Origin: CAVVEQ01 sp963806635
GTDB taxonomy: Bacteria > Chloroflexota > Anaerolineae > Anaerolineales > Anaerolineaceae
Direction of reading: 5' to 3'
Assembly: GCA_963806635.1 (NCBI GenBank)
Contig: CAWDZA010000016.1
Coordinates: 118,583 to 182,582, forward strand
Length of the DNA stretch: 64,000 nt
Shown in pieces: positions 1 to 9,860 of the stretch. The notes beneath the pieces were generated by a model. It made no database searches, had not been told where the DNA came from, and worked only from the letters and a program-made list of their open reading frames with translations. Position numbers and translations under genes: made by a program. The stretch's first letter is position 1. Every line of letters starts with the position of its first letter.

Positions 1-827
1 TGGGAAACAGGGTCGTATCCTCGCCTATTGTCACGGTTTCATCAATAAAGACGGATCCCGGTTGAAGCATGCTCACACCGTTCAGCATCCATTCTTCGTT
101 GATCCGCTTCTGCAGCACCACACCAGCTTCAGCCAAATGGATCCGGTTATTGATCCCGACCGCTTCGGTTTCGTCCTTGAGGGTCAACGCCTTCACGGAG
201 CCCCCTTCAGAGCAGGCGATCTCCACCAGGTCGGTGAGGTAATATTCACCCTTGGGGGATACTTTGATCTTTTTCAGCGCTTGCCAGAGCCATTCTGCTC
301 GGCAGCAATACACACCGGCATTCAACTCGCGGATCTTTAAGGATCTCCGCCGTGGCGCTGCCTTCTTCGACGATGGCTTTAACACTTCCCGTGGCATTCC
401 TTAGAACCCGCCCGAACCCGCGTGGGTCCTCCGCCTGCACCGTTACGATGCTCAAAGGTCCACTGTTGCCAGCCTGCATATCCACCAGGTTTTCGAGCGT
501 TTCTCGTCTCAGAAGGGGCATATCCGCATAGAAGATCAGGATCAAACCCTCGAAGCCTTTGAGGATATTCGCTGCACACGCCACTGCGTGCGCAGTGCCC
601 AGTTGCTCTTCCTGCACAGCATAGATAGCCCGCTCCCCCACCTTTTGCCGCACCTCGTCAGCTCCATGACCAATGACAAGCACCGGCAGCCTGTTGGTGA
701 TGCCGGTGGCATTATTAAGCGCATATTCCACCATGGGCTTGCCTGCCAATGGATGCAGGATCTTGGGGGTCTTCGATTTCATGCGGGTTCCCTGGCCTGC
801 AGCCAGGATCACGATTGAGACATCCAT
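1..827 (-). CDS. glmU: GlmU, bifunctional UDP-GlcNAc pyrophosphorylase/acetyltransferase (partial, one frameshift)
   Basis: This enzyme makes UDP-N-acetylglucosamine for peptidoglycan and glycans. The visible part is the nucleotidyltransferase domain with the signature LAAGQGTRM at residues 8-16. The frame breaks at about 336-338, where deleting one A from a three-A run on the coding strand restores a reading through RELNAGVYC, GEYYLTDLVEIA and EAVGINNR, all typical of GlmU. The C-terminal acetyltransferase half lies beyond the left edge. The start at 827 is chosen because GGGAGA precedes that ATG at normal spacing; an in-frame ATG further upstream has no such site. Identity is secure. Confidence 0.92.
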
Positions 828-943
828 CTTGATGTTCTCCCATCCATTCATTTAGATAAAAAAAGCCTTACCCTGCGTATCAGGTTGTAAAGCTCGGGTC
901 ATTTTATCGCGAAATATTTCCTCCCCAATTTCCAAAGGGAAGG

Positions 944-1014
944 CTGGGGCGCCTGGATTCGAACCAAGATCCACAGATCCAAAGTCTGGTGTGCTGCCAT
1001 TGCACTACGCCCCA
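944..1014 (-). tRNA. tRNA-Gln (anticodon UUG)
   Basis: The minus strand folds into a 71-nt cloverleaf with a seven-pair acceptor stem TGGGGCG/CGCCCCA, an anticodon loop CTTTGGA with anticodon TTG, and a T-arm containing GGTTCGAATCC. The discriminator base is G. CCA is not fully encoded. Confidence 0.95.
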
Positions 1015-1026
1015 GAATTCGGGTCT

Positions 1027-1032
1027 ATTATA
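1027..1032 (-). promoter_or_regulatory. -10 box of the tRNA-Gln promoter
   Basis: A perfect TATAAT on the minus strand lies 12 bases before the tRNA 5' end. No good -35 hexamer was found at 17 bases. Confidence 0.5.
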
Positions 1033-1081
1033 AACGATTATCCTTCGCCCTTCAGAAAGAGGCGTTTTTCACCCCTTGGGT

Positions 1082-2125
1082 TTATTTTTTTATCTTCAGC
1101 CCCATTTTTTGCGCCTGCTCGAAGGTTAGCAGATCCGGGTTGCCCAAATCAGGTTTGGCGTCCGTACCGGCATTCTCCCAAAAGTCGTCCGCATCGCTCC
1201 GGCTCACGTTTTCTGGCGTGCCCAGCAGTTTCTCCAGTTCGCCATCCGTACCGGCAGCTTTGGCAGAGCCAGCAGGCTTTTTCGCACCCGCTTTTTCGCC
1301 CCCAGGTAGATTGCGGACACGGTCAAACCCCTCTAGAAGAAGTTCTGACTTCACCGCAACCTGGGCTGCATCCAACCCGGGAGAAAATACCGCTGCCAGC
1401 AATTCCTCGCCTGCGTACACCGCCATGAAATCCGAGCTGACACCGGGCTGATAATGCATGGAAGCTCTCCCCGGCGATAGGATAAGTGTTTCGAGCCCGT
1501 GGGCAGCCGCAGCCATCTGCTGACCGGCCTGACGGACCACATCTCTGGGGATATCTACTGGCAGATCACCAAAAGCCTTTTCAATACCGCCATCCGCATC
1601 CATCCACAGAGTACAGCGGGCTTTCAGAGATTGATGCAGCTTAAATAGCGCCTTGCTGGTTTGATCCTCTTCCTTTTCCGCCGTGGGTTGGGGAACCGGT
1701 TTGGTTTCCACTTTTGTCGGAGCCGCGGGTGGAGTCGGTAATGTACCCCCTTCCAACCCCAGGCAGCCAGCCGCCACCCTGCGGAATTCCGCCAGGTCAA
1801 CTGGTTTCTGAATAACCTGGCTCACCCGCAGATCCTCGGCTTCCTTCTCCAACTGGGTATCCAAAAATGCCGTAGTGAGGATGACCTTAACCCCCGGGCA
1901 CTTTCGCTGCACCCTTTTGACCAACTCCAAACCGGAGATGCCGGGAAGGCGAAAATCGGTCACCAGCAGATCGATGCTGTGCCGGCCCATCTCCAGGATG
2001 CCCTCCTCTGCGGACGGAGCAGCCATTATGGAGAGATCGGTAGAAAGATCCTGGATCGCTCCCTTTAGCTCGCGCCCTAGATCGGTGGCATCTTCAACGA
2101 TTAAACAATGGATCATCTTGCTCAT
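1082..2125 (-). CDS. Response regulator: receiver domain plus C-terminal roadblock-like region
   Basis: The N-terminal 120 residues form a CheY-like receiver with acidic pair E11-D12, phosphoacceptor D57 in LLVTDFRLPG, and a conserved Lys in VIQKPVD. A Pro/Thr/Glu linker follows (about 125-155). Residues about 155-275 resemble a roadblock/LC7 fold (KARCTLWMDADGGIEKAFG, YAGEELLAAVFSPG), and the tail is Ala/Lys-rich. There is no DNA-binding domain, so output is probably by protein contact; roadblock domains in other bacteria partner small GTPases such as MglA. No partner kinase is adjacent. The transcript appears leaderless. The receiver call is firm, the roadblock call tentative. Confidence 0.75.
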   Translation of the reverse strand: MSKMIHCLIVEDATDLGRELKGAIQDLSTDLSIMAAPSAEEGILEMGRHSIDLLVTDFRLPGISGLELVKRVQRKCPGVKVILTTAFLDTQLEKEAEDLRVSQVIQKPVDLAEFRRVAAGCLGLEGGTLPTPPAAPTKVETKPVPQPTAEKEEDQTSKALFKLHQSLKARCTLWMDADGGIEKAFGDLPVDIPRDVVRQAGQQMAAAAHGLETLILSPGRASMHYQPGVSSDFMAVYAGEELLAAVFSPGLDAAQVAVKSELLLEGFDRVRNLPGGEKAGAKKPAGSAKAAGTDGELEKLLGTPENVSRSDADDFWENAGTDAKPDLGNPDLLTFEQAQKMGLKIKK

Positions 2126-2131
2126 GATGTT

Positions 2132-2137
2132 ATTATA
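2132..2137 (-). promoter_or_regulatory. Leaderless -10 box for the response regulator
   Basis: TATAAT on the minus strand is followed by exactly six bases (AACATC) and the ATG at 2125, so transcription should start at or next to the start codon. No Shine-Dalgarno sequence is present. The upstream side overlaps the hairpin of the preceding operon's terminator. Confidence 0.65.
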
Positions 2138-2140
2138 GCT

Positions 2141-2175
2141 AAAAAAAGCCCTGCCTATGGAGATTCCGGCAGGGC
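2141..2175 (-). terminator. Rho-independent terminator of the peptide ABC operon
   Basis: On the minus strand GCCCTGCC and GGCAGGGC form a perfect eight-pair stem around a 12-base loop, followed by seven T residues. It lies just past the small membrane protein that ends the operon. Confidence 0.9.
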
Positions 2176-2194
2176 AGGCTTCACTTCTATTTTT

Positions 2195-2398
2195 TTACCG
2201 GTGCCGTTCCTTGGAAAGCCACACCGCCCCAATAAAACCTATCACGATCCCGAAAAAAGAGCAAAGGTATGCAACCAGGTTAAGAAAAAACGTGGAGGGG
2301 ATGACCTGCATCACCATCAGCAAGGGCAGGATGACCCCCAGAAGGAGCATCCCGAAGGCAATGATCACCATCATTTTGGGACTAACGTGCGGGATCAT
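2195..2398 (-). CDS. Small two-helix membrane protein, unknown function
   Basis: This 67-residue protein consists of two hydrophobic stretches (about residues 9-31 and 36-60) with a short basic end (SKERHR). Its ATG is directly next to the repaired stop codon of the upstream ATPase gene, so the two are probably translationally coupled and the protein is the last member of the peptide transporter operon. It is not a recognised family. An accessory role at the transporter is only suggested by position. Confidence 0.6.
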   Translation of the reverse strand: MIPHVSPKMMVIIAFGMLLLGVILPLLMVMQVIPSTFFLNLVAYLCSFFGIVIGFIGAVWLSKERHR

Positions 2399-3446
2399 CT
2401 ATTTATACAACCAGCAGGCAACCTTGTGTTCCGGGTTGATCTCAAAATCGGGCGGCACTTCCACTTCGCACAGACCAGCGATCTTCTTCGGGCAGCGCGG
2501 GTGGAAACCGGCAGCCCGGCGGAGGGGTGATCAGGCTTGGCGGCTCGCCGGAGGGGATATCCTTATAGACCTTGGCGTTGGCTGCATCCGGGTCGGAGGT
2601 TGCCGCCAGCAGTGCCAGGGTATAGGGGTGCGACGGGTTGAAAAGCAGGTCATGAACCTTGGCTTGTTCCACGACTTTGCCTGCATACATGACGAAAATA
2701 CGCCGGGAGAAGTAGCGCACCGTGGAGAGATCGTGGGTGATGTAGATCACGCCCAGGTTATATTTTTCCTGAAGGTTGCGTAGCAGATTGAGGATCTCCA
2801 CCCGCACCGAGGCATCCAGCATGGAAACTGGCTCGTCAGCCACGATCAACTTGGGCTCCAGCACCATCGCCCTTGCGATCACAATTCGTTGCTGCTGCCC
2901 ACCGCTGAGCATGTGCGGGAATTTGGGCAGGAAGTCCTCGATGGGGAAGACCTTCACCTCTTCCAGTACTTTCTTGATCCGTGCGTCCCTTTCTTCAGAT
3001 GTGCTCTTGGAATTGATGATCATCGGCTCGCTGAGAATTCGGGTGACATCCATGAAAGGCGGCATGGCACCATAAGGATCTTGCTGGATATAACCCACCT
3101 GCGACCGGTACCATTTCAGGTCTTTGGGTTCCATCTTGCTGATATCCTTGCCGTTGAAAACGACCCTGCCCTTGATAGGCTTATTAATTCCAAGGATGGT
3201 TTTCATCAGGCTGGATTTGCCACAGCCGCTTTCACCAACCACGGCAATGGATTCCCCCTTGGCGAGGTCAAAGTTAACCCCGTCCACGGCGTGAACGTAA
3301 CCTGCATGCCCAAATCCAAATTTGCGCAGCTCAAACCAAACATGCAGATCCTGAATGGATAACAGCTTGTCTGCATGCAAATCCATTGTTTCGACAGGGG
3401 TAGCCTCTTCCACGACCGGGGTTGCATTGCTTTTCGTTTTTGCCAT
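2399..3446 (-). CDS. Peptide ABC transporter ATP-binding protein, OppF/DppF type (one frameshift)
   Basis: Cytoplasmic ATPase of the peptide importer. It shows a Walker A motif GESGCGKSS, signature LSGGQQQR, Walker B LIVADEPVSMLD and the H-loop THDLS. The family C-terminal Cys motif is only recovered by deleting one C at about 2503-2504, after which the protein reads through GCRFHPRCP and ends in CWLYK at 2399. Without the repair the gene would stop in an unrelated tail. It sits 14 bases downstream of the OppD-type ATPase, and the two should form the ATPase heterodimer. Confidence 0.9.
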
Positions 3447-3460
3447 TCAGCTTCTCCTGC

Positions 3461-4427
3461 CTATACGTATAACCAGCATTTCACCGTGCGGCCGTCTTTC
3501 ACCTCCACCGGTGGTTCATCTTTACAAAGATCAAAACGCCGCGGGCAACGTTCCGCAAATCGGCAGCCAGTGGGTGGATCCAGAAGGCTGGGCGGCTGAC
3601 CGACAATAAAATCGGGTTCCACCGTTGCCCGCATTTTAGGCACGCTGGCCATCAGCTTTTTTGCATAGGGATGCAAAGGCTCATGGAAGAATCGTTCCGC
3701 GTCGCTCACCTCCACGATCTGCCCGGCATACATCACCGCCACCTTATCCGCCAGCTCGCTGGAAGTGGCGATATCATGGGTTATTAGAATAAAGCTGGTT
3801 TCCATCTCATTCTTGATGTGTTTCAGAACATTGAAAATATTTGCCTGAGTTAATACATCCAGCGCAGAAGTGGGTTCATCCAGGATGATAAGATCAGGCG
3901 CAGTTACCAAGCGCCATGGCAATCGCCGAGCGCTGCCGCATCCCACCGCTCAATTCGAAAGCGTATCGGTCGATGAATTGGTCTGGGACGCCTACGTGCG
4001 CGAACATTTTCCGAGCTTGCTTGAGCGCATCCTCCTTGGATGCCCCGCTGTGTACCACCACGGGTTCGGCCACCTGTTCGCCCACCTTCATTACCGGGTT
4101 GAGCGAATTCATCGCGGCTTGGGGAACCATCGACATCTTCACCCAGCGGATATCTTTGCGGTAGGTCTCGTCGTCCATGGCCATGGTATCCACGCCGTTC
4201 AGGATCACCTTGCCGCTGTATTTCTCGATATTTTTAGGCAGAAGCCGCAGGATCGCTTTGGCCAGGGAGGTCTTCCCGCAACCGGATTCGCCAAGAACAA
4301 CAACCGCTTCTTTAAAACCCAGGTTAAAATTCACACCATCAACAGCACGGACTACCCCTGTTTTTCCAACTTTAAAGTGTAGAACCAGATCTTCAATTTT
4401 TAATAATTGTGAGTCTTGTTTGACCAT
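3461..4427 (-). CDS. Peptide ABC transporter ATP-binding protein, OppD/DppD type (one frameshift)
   Basis: Second ATPase subunit of the importer. Walker A (GESGCGKTS) and the signature ELSGGMRQR lie in one frame; Walker B (LIILDEPTSALD), the H-loop (THDIA) and the C-terminal Cys motif GCRFAERCP lie in the next. Removing one base from the CC pair at 3907-3908 joins them at SAIAMALVTAPDL. Its ATG overlaps the stop of the upstream permease by one base (TAATG), which indicates coupled translation. Confidence 0.92.
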
Positions 4428-5771
4428 TACTGACCTCGCAGGCGGGGGTTGAAGATGCGGTCGAGGGCGAAGCCTACCATGGCGAAGGCCAGTCCGGTGA
4501 ACATCAATAAGAATGCGGGTTCAAGAACCCAATAGTACCAACCGTTATACAAGGCGCCGTTTGAATAGGCGTCATCAATGACTTTCCCCCAGGTGGGAAG
4601 AATGGGGTCTCCCAACCCCAGGATGGCGAGGGATGCCTCCAGAAAAACATAGCTGGGAATGAGCAGGATGAACTGCGGGATCAGCACGGGGATGACCCGC
4701 GGCATCATGTACTGGAAGATGATGCGCGTGTCACTCGCGCCGTAGGCTCTGGCAGCTTCAATATAAGGCGATTCCTTGGTTTGCAGGAACATCGCCCGGA
4801 AGGTTTTAATGGATTGGCCGAAAATTCCCAGGATGATCACCGTCCCCAGGATCGTTGCGATGCTGCGGGAATAGAAGGTTCCCACCATGATTAGAATGGG
4901 CAGGAAGGGAAGGATCATGTTGATCTCGACGATACGCTGGGTCACATTATCCAGCCAACCTCCAAACCATGTGCTCACCGCGGCAATGGACATCGACATG
5001 ATGGTTGTTCCAACTGCCGCGAGCAGGCCAAAGAGCAGCGCCACCGGGGTACCCCAAAGCAGGGGAATCAAAAGGTTTCGGCGCAAGTGGTCGGTACCGG
5101 CAATGCCGCTCACATCGCCATACGCAATGAACTGGGCATTGATATCGGAACCCGGTTCAAAAGCCACCCCTTCAATTTCAAGAGAATAGTCCCCTTTCAA
5201 AGGTACGGGTGGGTTTGAATTGGGATCCTGGAACAGGGCAATCTCAGGTTGGACTCCGCCAAGCTTTTGGATCAAGGCCTTATCCTGGGAGATCCGGTAA
5301 GTCTCCGTTGGCGCCAATAGCCATATTCTTGAGTTTGATCGTCCTGCCATCCGGAGTTTTCAGCGATATGGCAACGAATGGTTTTTTTTCGTTGAACGTG
5401 GAATTGAAATAGACCGCGAGATCGTTCAGGTAGCTATCAGCGTTGAAAGTAAACGGCAGGGACATCTTAATGACGGATGAGCCATCTGATTTCACGCTTA
5501 CCGTTTTATATGCTGGATCATCCGTACTGTTTACGTTGATGGTTTCGGATAACTTGTTCAGCCGGAACCAGTTTGTCCAGGTAGGTTGTGCAAATTTGGG
5601 GGATGTATACCAATCCTCTCCTGTACCCCTCCAAAGCTTGATCGCTTCCGGGTATGGATACATTCTCAGGGCGAGAATGGAAAGCAGGATCAGCAGAGCA
5701 ATCATGCTGAGTCCGGCAATCGCAGACGGGTATTTCAGCAGCTCTTTAAGATTTTTAATAAAGGATTTCAT
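4427..5771 (-). CDS. Peptide ABC transporter permease, OppC/DppC type, with large extracellular insertion (one frameshift)
   Basis: Inner-membrane permease subunit. After one helix (about residues 18-36) comes an unusually long polar, beta-rich segment of roughly 160 residues before the normal BPD transmembrane core, which carries the EAARAYGASDTRIIF coupling motif. The corrected length is about 448 residues against roughly 300 for ordinary OppC. The frameshift lies inside the insertion at about 5305-5306; deleting one base gives continuous sequence through ETYRISQDKALIQKL. Its start overlaps the upstream permease by four bases (ATGA). Confidence 0.88.
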
Positions 5772-6916
5772 TGTTTAGATTCTCCACCACCGATCTTCAC
5801 TCGTGGATCCACCAGGGCGTAAACAAAATCAAGGATAAACACGGTGATCGCCAGAAGATAGGCGTAAACAACCGTGATCCCCAGGATGACCGGGGTATCA
5901 AAAAGCCCGATCGCCTGGAATTGAGCCCGCCCGATCCCCGGCCAGACAAAGAGCGTCTCGATGATCGGACCTCCAACGATGATCGTGATCATCAGCAAAG
6001 CGAAGCTGGTAATGATCGTCGGCAAAGTCGGGCGCAGGATATATTTGCGCTCAATATCCCGCGAGCTGAGTCCTTTGGCTTTCGCCATATCCACATAATC
6101 TTCACTCGAATAAATGAGGAAGAAGGTGCGCCAGGCGAAGATCTCTATAAATATCCCTCCAATAAGTAGAGCTGTTATCGGAAGAATCATATGGCGCCCA
6201 AGGCTGACCATATATTGCAGGGGTTGAGTCGGGGGGGGCGAATCGACCATCCCGGAAAATGGCAGGATTTTAAGGATGGCCGCGAAGATCAGCACCAGGA
6301 AGATGCCGTAAAACCAACCCGGAGCTGAGGATAGAGGCGTGAGGGCGATCAATACTTTATCCCAAATGCTTCCGTATTTCCGGGAGAGAATCAATGAAAA
6401 ATACATGGCAGTAAAAAAGAGAAGCAGGGCTTCTGTGCCAAATAATAGCAGGGTGGTTGGCAGACGTTCCAAAATGATCGTGCGAACACTGTTCGATCCG
6501 CTGTTGCTCGACATCTGGAGCGCCCTGCCGAGATTAAGGGTAATTGCATTCGTCAGGTATGCGGCGCTGCGGATAACGAAGGGTTGATTCAAACCGTACC
6601 GCTCTTCCTGCAAAGCGATCATAGTGTTAATTTTGGTTGTTTTTGCTTCCGGTGAAAGAAATTTCGAAGCAGGGTCGCGTCCTACTCGCTGGGAAATGTC
6701 TTCCCGGATCTGCGCGCGTTGGATCTTGTCGACATACCCACCCATGTTGGCGATCAAAACGGTCAGGTAAAGGGCTACAACCACGGTAAAAAATAGGGTG
6801 ATGATTCGGACAGCTGTATATTTCGCCACCCGGGAAAAAGTACTGCTTCCGCCCTTGGCTTTTACTTCCTGTTCCGTAATTTCGCTGTTTTCTAAAGGGG
6901 GGTTGGCTTCGGACAT
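5768..6916 (-). CDS. Peptide ABC transporter permease, OppB/DppB type
   Basis: First permease of the importer, 382 residues and intact. It has an N-terminal helix near residues 32-58, an external segment of about 60-70 residues with the usual RYGLNQPF-like motif, and then five more helices. The coupling region DYVDMAKAKGLSSRDIERKYILRPTLP is the conserved contact with the ATPases. It follows the binding-protein gene after an 80-base gap that holds a hairpin, and overlaps the next permease by four bases. Confidence 0.92.
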   Translation of the reverse strand: MSEANPPLENSEITEQEVKAKGGSSTFSRVAKYTAVRIITLFFTVVVALYLTVLIANMGGYVDKIQRAQIREDISQRVGRDPASKFLSPEAKTTKINTMIALQEERYGLNQPFVIRSAAYLTNAITLNLGRALQMSSNSGSNSVRTIILERLPTTLLLFGTEALLLFFTAMYFSLILSRKYGSIWDKVLIALTPLSSAPGWFYGIFLVLIFAAILKILPFSGMVDSPPPTQPLQYMVSLGRHMILPITALLIGGIFIEIFAWRTFFLIYSSEDYVDMAKAKGLSSRDIERKYILRPTLPTIITSFALLMITIIVGGPIIETLFVWPGIGRAQFQAIGLFDTPVILGITVVYAYLLAITVFILDFVYALVDPRVKIGGGESKQ

Positions 6917-6945
6917 GAGGTCTACATTCCTTTCTAGATAAAGAT

Positions 6946-6980
6946 ACCCGGCAGAACCGGAAAGACCGATCCTGCCGGGT
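6946..6980 (-). promoter_or_regulatory. Intercistronic hairpin between binding protein and permease genes
   Basis: On the minus strand ACCCGGCAG and CTGCCGGGT form a nine-pair stem around a 17-base loop. It lacks a proper T tract, so it is more likely an mRNA-stabilising or partly terminating structure that raises binding-protein output over the permeases, as known for other periplasmic transport operons. Confidence 0.6.
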
Positions 6981-6996
6981 GAAAATTATACTGCGA

Positions 6997-9555
6997 TTAT
7001 GGGGCTGTAGTGACGAATTCGTATGTCACAAAGGTGGGCAGTGCCACAACCTTGGAGGCAATCGCGACTGTCAGCACGTTTGAGCCGGCAACCAGCTTGG
7101 AGGTCTGGTCGGCGGTCAGGTCAACAGTTGCAGTTCCATCACCAGTGATGGTCGCGGGACCACTGAGAGCGATATCGCCGTTCGCATCCTTGACAATGAA
7201 GGAAACTGCGCTGAGGTCAGCCTGCGGGTACGGTTGGTCGTTGAAGGTAATGGTTACATTGAAAGGTGGCGGGTTGACCGATGGTGACGGTCGCAGGACC
7301 ATCCACAGCAGCAACTAGCGATTCTGGGTGCAGCGAACCCGGACCATCTATCCAGAGGATCCGCAAAATCTGCGAATCGTTTCAATATGATTGTGCCTTC
7401 CACCGGGTAAGCCTTATCCACAAAGAAGGGTCCCGTCCCGATGAAGAGGTGACCATGATCTGCATAGAATTTCTGCAGGTTTGCATAGCGAGCGGCAGCT
7501 TCGTCAGCGGTCACGTACTGCCCAAGAACATTGGCATACGGGATGTACTTGTCAGCCGCAGCTTTATCCAGGTATTGCTTCTGGATATCCAATGTTGCGC
7601 CGGCGATCAAACTGGTCCGGTCCACTTTCTTTTCAGCGGATGTCGTCTGGCTCATATAGATCTTACCGTCCGCTTCGGCCAGCAGGGCTGGTACCAGGTT
7701 ATGCCATCCGACAGTACCAAATTGATACACTGTGCCAGAATTCTGGTCAGCCGGGTACCAGGTGCTCGCACCTACTGTATTCTCGGCATCCAGGGCAAAT
7801 GCATCATCATAAGTGACGATGGTGAGCGGGTTGGTTGAGGTAATGCATACGCCTTTGAAATGGGATAGGAAGGAATCCAAGCCGGGTTGATAATCGACAT
7901 TGAAATTTTTCGATTCCGGCTTGCCCAGGTCAAAGGTCAGGATGATGTGTTCTACAACGTCGGCTACAGAGAAAGTGCTGCCGTCATGCCATTTCGTGTC
8001 TAAAGAGCTGGCGGGGTAGTTCACAGTGACAGCGGTCTTGGCGGTGGCGCCATCGGGGTATTTCTCGCCAACGGTGATCCATTTCTGGTTCACGGCGTCC
8101 CAGTCAGCCCAGCACTCGGCGGGAACCTTGATCTCGGGGACAAATTCCAGGCCCACCCAGTCCAGGGTCTTAACGATCGGGGTACCGGTCACAGCCTGAA
8201 CAGAACCGCTTTCGATCCGTTCCGGCAGGGCAAGCCCGGTGTACGGATCGTACATCACGCCCCAGTCCGTCGCGCCACGCTGCACCATGGTATCGTCGAT
8301 CCAGTTGGAGCCGGAAACTGGGTTCCAGGGTTCGACCATTACGCCGGATTGGGCAATTTTGACTGTTCCGCCGCCATCCTTCATCAGGGTGTACGGCCAG
8401 AAGGTGCTGCCGGCTACGCCAGCCACCAGGTCGGAAGCCACAGATATGTCCTTGGTCATGGGGCTGAAGGCGTTGATATCAACGACCATCGCGCCGTGCC
8501 AGGATTCGGTCATGTGCTGGGGGATGGCTTGGTTGAAGAGGGCATCCCGTTCATCCATGCTGGCGAATGCGTTGGTGAACAGCTTGGTCATAACATCCTT
8601 GTATTCAGGAGAGGCATTGTAATTAACAAAGCCATCCGACCAACCAGCCATGGAGTCGTTCAAACCGGCAAAATTGCCGCCTTCATCCCGTGGGATCGCG
8701 GTCTGGATCCAGCCGGCGGTGTAATAATTGGAAGTCGCAGGGATCCCAGGAAGGATTGTTCCAGATCGGGCTGGCTTCCTTGCGGACCTTGTACTGGCGG
8801 TCCACTGTGAAGCCGACTTTTTCGAGCTGGTTGGCAAAGTAATCACCGATCTCTTTGCGTTTGTCTTCGGTGCGGATAAGGCCAATGATGACAACGGGTT
8901 TACCCTTGTACTGCCACTTTGCCGTCAGTGCCCTTGGTCGCGCCTAAAGCGGCCATGCGTTCGTCGACGACTTTCTGGGCTTTTTCCATGTTGTAACCGT
9001 ATTTGGCGATCACTGTACCGATTGCCGCGGCATAGCGGGCATAATCGGAGGCGAACGTATCAAGCACGGTGTACATCGGGTCGGCCAGACCACCGAAGAT
9101 CTCCTGCGACGACATAATCGCGGTCGATCATCCAGTTGGTGGCTTCGCGCATCTGCTGGTCAGCAGAATGGGTTCAGGACGTTGGTGTCCTTGCAAACCG
9201 CAGTGTTGACCATGAGCTGGTCTGAACTACCGGACATGATAACGTATTTCAGATTGGGGTCATTCTTGACGGTTGCAAAGTCCTCAGCCTTGTCGCAGGT
9301 CACCGGGTACATGTTGATCGCACCGGCGGAAAGCTGGGCAATAGCCGCAGCGCAATCCGGGATCGCGCTGAAATCGACCTCATCTGCGTATTTCATCGTG
9401 CTTGCAGGAACTTCTGTCGCAACTGGTGCTTCGGTCGCGACAGGAGCTGCTGGTTCAGCAGGAGCTTCAGTTGCGGCTGGGGTCGCCTGGGCGCAAGCGG
9501 TCAGAATCATGCTTGCGGCGATCAGGAGGCCCAAAACAGTCATAAGTTTCTTCAT
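6997..9555 (-). CDS. Peptide-binding lipoprotein, SBP family 5, with C-terminal Ig-like extension (six frameshifts)
   Basis: Extracytoplasmic binding protein of the adjacent importer. The start at 9555 has GGAGGAGA upstream and a signal peptide with lipobox LTAC, followed by a Pro/Ala/Thr/Glu linker. Binding-domain landmarks include REATNWMIDRDYV, NYYTAGWIQTAIPRDEGG, DTKWHDGSTFSVADVVE and GTGPFFVDKAYP. The last ~110 residues (ATVTIGQPATFNVTITF onward) look like a beta-sandwich domain not found in ordinary members. The frame breaks at about 9167, 9110, 8919, 8730, 7317 and 7261; deleting one base at each gives about 850 residues without internal stops. This favours sequence error over a true pseudogene, but it cannot be proven here. 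Confidence 0.85.
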
Positions 9556-9699
9556 GATCAATCTCCTCCATCAAATTTTTTGTTTCGGTCGTGCAACGAA
9601 CTTAAATCAAAAATTTTCAGCCTCAGGAAATCACCTCCTTTGCTTCGCAAACAGGGATGCAACAATTTCTCACCAAATAATCCTCTTGAGAGCAAAAAA

Positions 9700-9728
9700 A
9701 GTGTAGCATAACGAAAATCCAAAGTCAA
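9700..9728 (-). promoter_or_regulatory. Sigma-70-type promoter of the peptide ABC operon
   Basis: On the minus strand TTGACT (9728-9723) and TACACT (9705-9700) are separated by exactly 17 bases. The predicted transcript has a leader of about 135 bases ending in a strong GGAGGAGA site before the binding-protein ATG. The rest of the region 9556-9860 holds no gene that can be supported. Confidence 0.75.
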
Positions 9729-9860
9729 GCAGTCATTTGCCTGGTGCCAATGATAAATCGATTATCAATATTGGGCAGGATGCTGTTTGAAAATTCAGAA
9801 CTCAGATAAGTATACAATATTTTTCAGTTCCTGAAGATTAATATTTGCCAATTGTCTGGA

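Noticed and set aside
6997..9555. Peptide-binding protein as a true decayed pseudogene
   Set aside because: All six breaks are single extra bases, no in-frame stop or large deletion is seen, and the downstream transporter genes show the same type of error. Sequence error is the simpler reading, though not proven.
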